Shown here piece after piece: positions 15,518 through 22,881 of a stretch of DNA of 64,000 nucleotides; the stretch's first letter is position 1, and each line of letters opens with the position of its first letter. A program made the translations under genes and the position numbers. Source of the stretch: JAWLHU01 sp049325315. GTDB taxonomy: Bacteria > Bacillota > Sulfobacillia > Symbiobacteriales > Symbiobacteriaceae. The stretch covers positions 1 through 64,000 of the forward strand of contig JBMONB010000224.1 of assembly GCA_049325315.1 (NCBI GenBank). The letters are read 5' to 3'. The notes under the pieces are model-generated. The model saw nothing but the letters and a program-made list of their open reading frames with translations, made no database searches and was not told the origin of the DNA.

Positions 15518-16744
15518 GTGCGTCCACCCATGCGCAACCGTGGCTTTTGGCTGCTCATGACCGGCCAGAGCGTCAGCGCCTTCGGCGACATCGTCTACAA
15601 CATTGCCGTTCTCTCGTTCACCTACGCCACCACCAAGTCGGTGGCGGGCACTGCCAGTATCATGATCCTGACCACGCTCGTCCGGCTAGTGGCCGGCTTT
15701 GCGACCGTTCAGGTAATGGACCGTATACCCCACCGCAGGCTGATCATTCTGGCCGATCTGGCACGGGGACTGACCGTGGGCGCCCTCGGGCTGTTCAGCC
15801 TCCGCCATGAGCTCGGGCTGCCCGTGATCTACGGCGTAACGGCGCTGACTGCCTTTGCCGGGGCATTCTACACCCCTGCCCGGTCGGCGATTCTGCCCTC
15901 GCTGGTGGCCCGCGAGGAGCTTGTCCGGGCCAACGGGCTAATCGCCTCCGTGGTCCAGTTGGTACATACGGGGGCGTGGGCGCTGGGCGCCGTTCTGGTT
16001 ACCTTTGCCGGGCTGCCTGCGGCCATTCTGCTCAACGCCGCCAGCTTCCTGCTCTCTGCCCTGGCGGTCTCCCTGATTCGGGTGGCCCCCAGCCAGGAGG
16101 CGCCCGCGGTGCTGCGGGAGGGGCCACTGGAGCGGCTGAGGGCCGGGTGGAACCACGTTTGGTCTAACCCGGTGGTGCGCGATGTGACGCTTATGGACAG
16201 CCTTGAGACCTTTGCTAACACCATCTGGACTTCGGCGCTGATGCTCTCCTTCACGGTGCAGGTGCTGGGGGCGAGCGAGGAGTGGTGGGGCTACCAGGGA
16301 TCGGCCTACTTCCTGGGGACGATCATCGGCGGGGTGGTCGCCGCAGCGGGGGCCACCTCGCTCTCCCGCTGGGGCGGGCGGACCATCGCCTTCTCCTCGG
16401 GCGCCTTCGCCCTGCTGACGCTCTGGTACGCCTTCTCCGGCAACGCCCCGCTGGCGGTGGCGCTCTGTGTGCTCTTCGGTCCGGTCTACCAGGTGCGCGA
16501 TGTGGTCCAGTCGTCCATGCTCCAGGCGAGCATGGATCCTCGTGTGATCGGCCGGGCCTTCGCCACCCGGGAGATGCTCTTAATGGGCCTCTTCGGCCCG
16601 GCCATGGCGGCCATGAGCCTCCTGGCCGATGCGGCGGGGCCGCAGGTGGCCTACCTGACAGGCGCCGGACTCTATGCGGTGGTGTCGGTCTTCGCCGCCA
16701 CCTCGGTGGCGATTCGCACCTACAGAATGGCCTCTGCGGCGTAG
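15518..16744 (+). CDS. MFS transporter (efflux type)
   Basis: A 408-residue protein with about 12 membrane helices. The N-terminus RNRGFWLLMTGQSVSAFGD and the loop DRIPHRRLIILADLARG match the MFS motif around helices 2-3 of the enterobactin/macrolide exporter-like group. I chose the GTG at 15518 because GGAGGG lies 8 bp upstream. The substrate cannot be told from the sequence. It starts 96 bp from the divergent response-regulator gene. Its last 25 bp overlap the 3' end of the convergent acyltransferase gene. Confidence 0.85.
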   Translation: MRPPMRNRGFWLLMTGQSVSAFGDIVYNIAVLSFTYATTKSVAGTASIMILTTLVRLVAGFATVQVMDRIPHRRLIILADLARGLTVGALGLFSLRHELGLPVIYGVTALTAFAGAFYTPARSAILPSLVAREELVRANGLIASVVQLVHTGAWALGAVLVTFAGLPAAILLNAASFLLSALAVSLIRVAPSQEAPAVLREGPLERLRAGWNHVWSNPVVRDVTLMDSLETFANTIWTSALMLSFTVQVLGASEEWWGYQGSAYFLGTIIGGVVAAAGATSLSRWGGRTIAFSSGAFALLTLWYAFSGNAPLAVALCVLFGPVYQVRDVVQSSMLQASMDPRVIGRAFATREMLLMGLFGPAMAAMSLLADAAGPQVAYLTGAGLYAVVSVFAATSVAIRTYRMASAA

Positions 16745-17310
16745 ACCTCGGCCATCCACTCGGTGGTGGCGGCCAGCAGGGCGGGGCGCTTCAGGCCCTG
16801 GGGCAGGGTGCGGGCCTCGCCGAAGCTGAGCTGAACCTTGTGGCGGCGTGGCCAGTACCGCCCCAGCGGGAGCACATCGGCAGCGCCGGCAATGGCGAGC
16901 GGGACCACCGCCGCCCCGGTCTTGGAGGCCAGGTAGGCGGCGCTGTCGCCCAGGCCCTCCAGGGAGGCCGTGGCCCGGACGCCTCCCTCGGGAAAGAGGG
17001 CGACCAGACCGCCCCCCTCCAGGTGGCTGAGCGTCTGGCGCATTCCGGGAACCGAGCCGGTGGGCACCGCGACCTGGCGGACCACCCAGCCGACAAAGGG
17101 GATGCGGAAGAGGTAGGCAGCCGCGACGAAGGTGACGGGGCGGTCGCTGAGGGCGACCAGCAGGAAGCCATCCAGCAGGCTGCGATGATTGGCGATCAGT
17201 ATGGTAGGACCCGCCGTGGGCAGCCGGTCGGCGTGGTGGACCTCCATGGGAGCCCAGAGCCAGCAGACCAGCCGGGCAACTGCCCGGAAGAATCGGTATG
17301 TCAGGCGCAC
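16720..17310 (-). CDS. 1-acyl-glycerol-3-phosphate acyltransferase-like protein
   Basis: A PlsC-type acyltransferase of about 196 residues. It carries the catalytic motif NHRSLLDG (HX4D), a hydrophobic block, and the substrate motif FPEGGVR. Such enzymes acylate lysophosphatidate in phospholipid synthesis. The open frame extends to 17364, but that region contains the terminator of the preceding gene. I place the start at GTG 17310, where AAGGGGG, the last arm of that hairpin, is the ribosome site. Length and motif spacing fit a short PlsC. The acceptor lipid is unknown. Confidence 0.8.
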   Translation of the reverse strand: MRLTYRFFRAVARLVCWLWAPMEVHHADRLPTAGPTILIANHRSLLDGFLLVALSDRPVTFVAAAYLFRIPFVGWVVRQVAVPTGSVPGMRQTLSHLEGGGLVALFPEGGVRATASLEGLGDSAAYLASKTGAAVVPLAIAGAADVLPLGRYWPRRHKVQLSFGEARTLPQGLKRPALLAATTEWMAEVYAAEAIL

Positions 17311-17352
17311 GAAAAGAGCCCCCTTCCCCGTTTCAGCATAGGGGAAGGGGGC
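17310..17352 (-). terminator. Terminator whose last arm supplies a ribosome site
   Basis: A perfect 12-bp stem (17318-17329 with 17341-17352) is followed on the minus strand by CTCTTTTC. It ends the HNH gene. The AAGGGGG arm lies 9 bp before the GTG of the acyltransferase. Confidence 0.75.
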
Positions 17353-17370
17353 CTGGTCTTTCAAGGGGCT

Positions 17371-17940
17371 TTAGATCAGGGAACGCCGGCTGACCGGTCG
17401 GGTGTACGGGTCCAGCAGCGCCGACAGGTATCCACGCCCCTGCGGGACCTCTTCCTCGGCGGCGGCCACCTCAACCTCTGCCTCCGCCTCCGCCTCCGGT
17501 GCCTCCACCAGGGCGGTCGCGCCCTCGGTCAGGTGCCGGCCGCTCTGAATCAGACCGGGCAGCGGCGTCGCGCGGCCCATGATGCGCGCAAACTCCTCGG
17601 CGGGCATGTCTCCCCGCTGGCCGTTGCACTCCTCACAGGCGCAGATGCAGTTGGTCATGGTAGTCCGGCCCCCCTTCGACCAGGGGGTCACGTGGTCCAT
17701 GGTAAACCCGGGCCGACCACACCAGTAGCAGGTGTACTTATCGCGGGCCAACACCTTTAGCCGGACGTACCGGTAAGCAAATGGGTCAAACTTTAGGCGA
17801 ATGCGGCTGCGGCCGATCCATTTGGCCCGGCCCAGTCGGACCTCTCGGTCCGCAACCTTTCGCTTGCAGGGGGTCAGCGTGCGCCCCCGGCTGTCAATCA
17901 CTTCAATCAGCTCTGTCGTATCCATACCTCCACGGGGCAC
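17371..17940 (-). CDS. HNH endonuclease-domain protein
   Basis: A 189-residue protein with a classic HNH module: CYWCG, then TMDHVTPWSKGG (the DH of the motif), NCICACEECN with a Cys pair for structural zinc. An N-terminal RRxxR-like strand region precedes it and an Ala/Glu-rich tail follows. Stand-alone HNH proteins of this type are common on bacterial chromosomes and their biological role is usually unknown. GTG at 17940 has AAAGGGGG 10 bp upstream; the internal ATG at 17925 sits directly against GGAGGT and is a less likely start. No phage or intron sequence is seen around it. Confidence 0.8.
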   Translation of the reverse strand: MPRGGMDTTELIEVIDSRGRTLTPCKRKVADREVRLGRAKWIGRSRIRLKFDPFAYRYVRLKVLARDKYTCYWCGRPGFTMDHVTPWSKGGRTTMTNCICACEECNGQRGDMPAEEFARIMGRATPLPGLIQSGRHLTEGATALVEAPEAEAEAEVEVAAAEEEVPQGRGYLSALLDPYTRPVSRRSLI

Positions 17941-17997
17941 AGCTCTTTTCGCCCCCTTTCTATTGTAACCACGGCTCAGTGAAATCAGTCCGTCCGC

Positions 17998-19209
17998 TCA
18001 GGCCTGAAGATCGGTCGCGGTCTGTGCGCCTGTGCGCCGGAAGGCGAACAGGGTAACGCCTGCGGTAGCCAGGGCTGCAATGCCCGCCGCCGCAAAGGCG
18101 AGCAGGTAGTCGCCCCCGGCGAGCACCACGCCCAGCCATCCCGATGCCACCCCTGCGCCCAGGTTCCGCCCGACCATGGCGTAGCTGTTCGCCGTGGCCC
18201 GTTCTGCGTCTGCCGTTACCCCCATGGAGAAGGCAGAGAAGAGCGGCATCTGCATGTTCTGCAAGATCGTGCGCATCCAGAAGCCCGGCAGGAAGGTGAC
18301 TGGTGATGCCGCCATGCCCAGGTAGATCAGCAGGAGGCCCTGCAGGCTCACCACCAGGGCGTAGCCCCGCAGCTCTCCCAGCCGTTGGCTCGTCCACGGC
18401 ACGAACAGGGAGGCGACCCAGCCCAGAATCCCGCCCACGGTCATCACCGTGGCAATGGTAGCGGAGTCGAAGGCAAACCGCTCGGCAAAGACCACGTTGG
18501 AGAAGGACTGCATGAGCGCCATGGAAGCGCCGGACAGCACGCTGACCAGGGCAAGCAGGAGCGCCGTGCGGCTGGGCAGAATGCGGAGCGCCTGGCGGGC
18601 CGGGAGATAGGGCTTAAAGGGCAGGAAGGCCCGTATGATCCCCGCGATCACCGCACAGCAGGCGGAGAGCGCCAGCGGCCAGACGTACTCGCTGAGCTGC
18701 CCCGGCGGCAGCCACTTCGATAGGAAGCCGGCCAACTGGATGCCCAGGGTATTCCACAGGAAGAAGTTGATCATCATGAAAGAGAAGACCGAGGCCCGCT
18801 TGTCGGGTCCGACCTCTCCAGCCAGGAGCGGACTCTCATTGACCATCATCAGCGCCATGCCGATGGTGTGAATCGCGTAGGCCACCATGAGCAGCCGGAA
18901 ATCGGTCAGGAGCGGCATGACGCCGTAGGGGATCCCAAACAATACGGATCCCGCCACGTAGAACCAGCGGCGACCCACCCGATCGGCCACCAGGCCCACC
19001 GGCACGGCTGCCAGCGCCATGAGCAGGGCGGAGAGCGACTGCAAGCTGCCAATATGCTCTGCGTTGTACCCCACCTTCAGCAGGTGGAGGTTGAAGAGCG
19101 TTGCGAAGATGGCCTGCGAAAATGCGAAGAAAATATCGCTCACATAGAAGAGCTTGATCGTGCGCGGCAGTTGCTGCAGCTGGTAGTAGAGATCACGGAA
19201 GAAGCTCAT
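17998..19209 (-). CDS. MFS transporter
   Basis: A 403-residue membrane protein with 12 predicted helices. The conserved loop GLVADRVGRRWFYVAGS between helices 2 and 3 is the MFS signature. The start ATG at 19209 follows AGGAGT; the open frame extends far upstream but that part overlaps promoter sequence. A TGATATAAT element about 85 bp upstream is a good promoter. The substrate is unknown. It is divergent from uvrA. Confidence 0.85.
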   Translation of the reverse strand: MSFFRDLYYQLQQLPRTIKLFYVSDIFFAFSQAIFATLFNLHLLKVGYNAEHIGSLQSLSALLMALAAVPVGLVADRVGRRWFYVAGSVLFGIPYGVMPLLTDFRLLMVAYAIHTIGMALMMVNESPLLAGEVGPDKRASVFSFMMINFFLWNTLGIQLAGFLSKWLPPGQLSEYVWPLALSACCAVIAGIIRAFLPFKPYLPARQALRILPSRTALLLALVSVLSGASMALMQSFSNVVFAERFAFDSATIATVMTVGGILGWVASLFVPWTSQRLGELRGYALVVSLQGLLLIYLGMAASPVTFLPGFWMRTILQNMQMPLFSAFSMGVTADAERATANSYAMVGRNLGAGVASGWLGVVLAGGDYLLAFAAAGIAALATAGVTLFAFRRTGAQTATDLQA

Positions 19210-19294
19210 CTTGACAAGACTCCTGGCTATTAGACGTACGGGTATCGTGAGCGGACTCGGGACCGTCTCAAACAAGACACGCAACGTTCCCCTT

Positions 19295-19303
19295 ATTATA
19301 TCA
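19295..19303 (-). promoter_or_regulatory. Extended -10 promoter of the leftward MFS gene
   Basis: The minus strand reads TGATATAAT here, a perfect extended -10. The expected -35 is weak, which is usual for this class. Confidence 0.6.
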
Positions 19304-19326
19304 CAAACTGGTGACGTGTTGTTCGG

Positions 19327-19355
19327 TTGCAAACAAGTGTTCGGCGTGGTATCAT
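19327..19355 (+). promoter_or_regulatory. Sigma-A type promoter for uvrA
   Basis: TTGCAA (19327-19332), a 17-bp spacer and TATCAT (19350-19355). It would start transcription about 65 bp before uvrA. I saw no clear LexA box of the GAAC-N4-GTTC type. Confidence 0.6.
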
Positions 19356-19426
19356 TTGCACGTCTCACATCGGCGAGCGGATATGGTATCATAGCGCGAT
19401 GAGGAACCCTGTGGGGGGCATTAACT

Positions 19427-22291
19427 GTGGCCAAGGATAAACTGATCGTAAAGGGCGCTCGAGAACACAACCTGAAGAACGTTGACCTCGAGATCCCCCG
19501 CGAAAAGCTGGTGGTCTTTACGGGGGTGTCCGGGTCGGGCAAGTCCTCCCTGGCGTTTGAGACGATCTACGCCGAGGGTCAGCGACGCTATGTGGAGTCG
19601 CTCTCCGCTTACGCCCGCCAGTTCCTGGGGCAGATGGACAAGCCGGATGTCGATTATATTGAAGGGCTCTCCCCGGCCATCTCCATCGACCAGAAGACCA
19701 CATCCCGGAACCCGCGGTCCACCGTGGGTACCGTTACCGAGATTTATGACTACCTGCGCCTGCTCTATGCCCGCGTTGGCCGGCCCCATTGCCCGACCTG
19801 CGGCAAGCCCATCGCCCAGCAGACCGTTGAGCAGATGGTCGATACGATCCTTCAGATGGAGGAATCCACCCGGATTCAGATTCTCGCACCGCTGGTGCGG
19901 GGACGCAAGGGCGAGCATGAGCGGGTCTTTGAAGATATTCGCAAGGGCGGCTATGTCCGCATGCGGGTCGACGGCCAGGTGATGGATGTCACCACTGAGA
20001 CCCCCGAACTCGATAAGAAGAAGAAGCACACCATTGAGGTGGTGATCGACCGCCTCGTGGTGAAGCGGGAGATTGCGAAGCGGCTGGCCGACTCCCTGGA
20101 GACCGCCACCAAGCTGACCGGCGGCATTGTCACGGTCGATGTGGTGGGAGGCGAGGAGATTCTCTTCAGCCAGAACTTCGCCTGCCCGGACTGCGGCACC
20201 TCGATCGATGAGCCGCAGCCCCGCATGTTCTCCTTTAACTCCCCCTTTGGCGCCTGCCCGGCCTGCACGGGTCTGGGTCACAACACCGAGATCGACCCCG
20301 ACCTGATCATCGACACCGGCAAGTCGATTGAAGACGGGGCGCTGGTGCCGTGGGCGAACTCGACCCAGCAGTACTTCCTCAACATGGTCGACGCCTTGTG
20401 CGACCAGTTGAAGATCAAGCGGAACATTCCGCTGGGGGAGCAGGACCCGAAGTTTGTCGACATTCTGCTCTTCGGCTACCCCGATGGCAAGGTGCGCTTC
20501 AAGTACGAGAACATGTACGGCCAGACCAAGTGGTACGAGGTCGTCTACGAGGGCGCTGTCAGGCAGCTGGAGCGGGCCTACAAGGAGACCTCCAGCGAGT
20601 ATATCCGCAACCAGATCGAGGAGTTCATGACCACGAAGCCGTGCCCGGCCTGCAATGGCGCCCGCCTCAAGCCTGAGTCGCTGGCGGTTAAGATTGGCGG
20701 GCTCTCCATTGCGGAGCTGACCGCGATGGACGTGAAGCACGCCCGGGAGTTCATGGCCGGGCTGGAGCTAACCGCCCGGGAGCAGGCGATCGGCCGGCAG
20801 ATTCTCAAAGAGGTCAACGAGCGGCTGGGCTTCCTGATCAACGTCGGCCTCGACTACCTGACCCTGAGCCGGGCGGCTGGCACCCTGTCGGGCGGCGAGG
20901 CGCAGCGGATCCGCCTGGCGACCCAGATCGGCTCCCACCTGGTCGGCGTTCTCTACATTCTCGACGAGCCCTCGATCGGTCTGCATCAGCGGGACAACGA
21001 GCGGCTGATCAGCACCCTGAAGCGGCTGCGTGACCTGGGCAACACGCTGATCGTCGTCGAGCACGACGAGGATACGATGTTCGCCGCCGACTGGATCGTC
21101 GATATCGGCCCCGCGGCTGGCGAGAACGGCGGCGAGATCGTCGCTTCGGGCCCGCTTGACGCGATCGTCAAGAACGAGCGGTCGGCCACCGGCGCCTACC
21201 TGAGCGGCCGCAAGCAGATTCCGATCCCGGTGAAGCGGCGGGAGCCGAACGGCAAGTGGCTGACCCTGAAGGGCGCCCGGGAGCACAACCTGAAGAACCT
21301 CACCCTGAAGGTGCCGCTGGCGACCTTTACCTGCGTCACCGGCGTCTCGGGCTCGGGCAAGTCGACGCTGATCAACGAGATTCTCTACAAGCGGCTGGCG
21401 GTGGAGCTGAACAAGGCCCGCCAGCGGCCCGGCGAGCACGACGCCCTTGAGGGGCTGGAGCACCTCGAAAAGGTGATCGATATCGACCAGTCGCCCATCG
21501 GGCGGACGCCCCGCTCGAACCCGGCCACCTATACCGGCGTCTTCGACTACATTCGGGACCTCATGTCCCAGACCCCCGAGGCGAAGATGCGCGGCTACAA
21601 GCAGGGCCGCTTCTCCTTCAACGTGCGGGGGGGCCGCTGCGAGGCGTGCAAGGGCGACGGGATCATCAAGATCGAGATGCACTTCCTGCCCGACGTCTAC
21701 GTTCCCTGCGAGGTCTGCAAGGGCGCCCGGTACAACCGGGAGACGCTGGAGGTCCACTACAAGGGCAAGAACATCGCCCAGATTCTCAACATGACGGTCG
21801 ATGAAGCGGTCGACTTCTTCCGCCCCATCCCCCGGATCTACCGGAAGATGCAGACCCTGCAAGATGTCGGCCTGGGCTACATTAAGCTTGGGCAGCCGGC
21901 CACCACCCTCTCGGGCGGCGAGGCCCAGCGGGTAAAGCTGGCCACCGAGCTCTCCCGCCGGTCCCAGGGCAAGACGATCTACATTCTCGACGAGCCCACC
22001 ACCGGCCTGCACATGGCCGACGTGCACAAGCTGCTGGAGGTGCTCCAGCGTCTGGTGGACAACGGCGACACCGTCCTGGTGATCGAGCACAATCTCGACG
22101 TGATCAAGCAGGCCGACTGGATCGTCGACCTCGGGCCCGAGGGCGGCGACCGGGGCGGCGAGATCATCGCCGAGGGGCCGCCGGAGCAAATCTGCAAGAG
22201 CGCCCGGAGCTACACCGGGGTTTTCCTGAAGCGCCACATGGACCGGCAGCGGGGACTCTCGCCCCTGGAGGCCGCTTCGGGAACAGACTGA
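19427..22291 (+). CDS. uvrA: Excinuclease ABC subunit A
   Basis: UvrA, the damage-sensing ATPase of nucleotide excision repair, 954 residues and full length. It has two ABC modules: GVSGSGKSSLAFETIYAEGQ with signature LSGGEAQRIRLATQIGS in the first, and GVSGSGKSTLINE with LSGGEAQRVKLATELS in the second. Zinc-binding Cys pairs are visible (CPTC, CPDC, CPACTG, CPACNG, CEACKGDG, CEVCKG). GTG at 19427 follows a GGGGGG stretch. It is transcribed alone from its own promoter; uvrC lies 4 kb downstream on the same strand, uvrB is not in the window. Confidence 0.98.
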   Translation: MAKDKLIVKGAREHNLKNVDLEIPREKLVVFTGVSGSGKSSLAFETIYAEGQRRYVESLSAYARQFLGQMDKPDVDYIEGLSPAISIDQKTTSRNPRSTVGTVTEIYDYLRLLYARVGRPHCPTCGKPIAQQTVEQMVDTILQMEESTRIQILAPLVRGRKGEHERVFEDIRKGGYVRMRVDGQVMDVTTETPELDKKKKHTIEVVIDRLVVKREIAKRLADSLETATKLTGGIVTVDVVGGEEILFSQNFACPDCGTSIDEPQPRMFSFNSPFGACPACTGLGHNTEIDPDLIIDTGKSIEDGALVPWANSTQQYFLNMVDALCDQLKIKRNIPLGEQDPKFVDILLFGYPDGKVRFKYENMYGQTKWYEVVYEGAVRQLERAYKETSSEYIRNQIEEFMTTKPCPACNGARLKPESLAVKIGGLSIAELTAMDVKHAREFMAGLELTAREQAIGRQILKEVNERLGFLINVGLDYLTLSRAAGTLSGGEAQRIRLATQIGSHLVGVLYILDEPSIGLHQRDNERLISTLKRLRDLGNTLIVVEHDEDTMFAADWIVDIGPAAGENGGEIVASGPLDAIVKNERSATGAYLSGRKQIPIPVKRREPNGKWLTLKGAREHNLKNLTLKVPLATFTCVTGVSGSGKSTLINEILYKRLAVELNKARQRPGEHDALEGLEHLEKVIDIDQSPIGRTPRSNPATYTGVFDYIRDLMSQTPEAKMRGYKQGRFSFNVRGGRCEACKGDGIIKIEMHFLPDVYVPCEVCKGARYNRETLEVHYKGKNIAQILNMTVDEAVDFFRPIPRIYRKMQTLQDVGLGYIKLGQPATTLSGGEAQRVKLATELSRRSQGKTIYILDEPTTGLHMADVHKLLEVLQRLVDNGDTVLVIEHNLDVIKQADWIVDLGPEGGDRGGEIIAEGPPEQICKSARSYTGVFLKRHMDRQRGLSPLEAASGTD

Positions 22292-22302
22292 GACAAACGG
22301 CA

Positions 22303-22332
22303 AGAGCGCCCTCCCAACTGGGAAGGCGCTCT
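22303..22332. terminator. Hairpin between uvrA and a convergent gene
   Basis: An 8-bp outer stem (AGAGCGCC with GGCGCTCT) and an inner CTCCCAACTGGGA hairpin. T runs are poor on both sides. Confidence 0.55.
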
Positions 22333-22337
22333 GCTGC

Positions 22338-22685
22338 TTAGTACTTGCCGAACCCTTTGCCGTAGGGCTTCGCAAACCCGCCCTTGCCGTAGGGCTTTGC
22401 GAACCCGCCCTTGGCGTAGGGCTTTGCAGCCCCGGCCTTGCCGTACGGCTTGCCGAAGGCCTTGCCACCGCCAGGGCCGCCGTGAACGAAGGGGCCCTTG
22501 GCAGCATGGGGAACATCGACATGCGGGGGCCCTGCGAATGAAGGCCCGGCATGAACGATTGGGATGGCCGTGAAGGGGCTCAGGGGAGCAAACCCGACAT
22601 GGGGCACATCCCAGTGGGCGCCCGCCGCGGGAGTCCCGCCGACGGCGCCTCCGGCGACCGGCTTCCCGTACTTTCCGTAGAACAT
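22338..22685 (-). CDS. Gly/Lys/Pro-rich repeat protein
   Basis: A 115-residue low-complexity protein. The N-terminal half is Pro/His/Val-rich (HWDVPHVGFAPLSPF; PPHVDVPHAAKGP) and the C-terminal half consists of GGFAKPYGK-type repeats. There is no signal peptide or known domain. ATG at 22685 follows GGAGGGAGGG, a very strong ribosome site, so it is probably a real and well-expressed gene. Similar compositions occur in spore-coat and other structural proteins of Firmicutes, but this is only a compositional guess. A second such protein is encoded at 44386. Confidence 0.65.
   Translation of the reverse strand: MFYGKYGKPVAGGAVGGTPAAGAHWDVPHVGFAPLSPFTAIPIVHAGPSFAGPPHVDVPHAAKGPFVHGGPGGGKAFGKPYGKAGAAKPYAKGGFAKPYGKGGFAKPYGKGFGKY
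22360..22450. repeat. Degenerate 27-bp tandem repeat
   Basis: About three and a half copies of a unit containing GGGCTTTGCGAACCCGCCCT encode the FAKPYGKGG repeats of the gene. Confidence 0.8.
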
Positions 22686-22881
22686 TGAATTCCCTCCCTC
22701 CACGTCATGGTATGGGTGGAGGCTCCCTGGAGGTCCAGAATACCGGGAGGAAATTCGCGCTAACCAAGGCTGGAATTGCTCGCGGAAAATCGTCTGGAAC
22801 TGAGCAGGAGCCGGATAATTTAGCACGAACAGAACTTAGGTGCAACCAACGGTCATCCGGGGTATAGAGGGGGAGAGAGCC

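Noticed and set aside
16720..17364. Longer acyltransferase starting at 17364
   Set aside because: The extra 18 codons lie on the terminator of the preceding gene and have no ribosome site.
20768..22552. 594-codon antisense frame to uvrA (and other long shadow frames, such as 2461-3747 minus)
   Set aside because: High-GC genes give long antisense frames. The sense frames have clear families, and the antisense ones have no motifs or ribosome sites.
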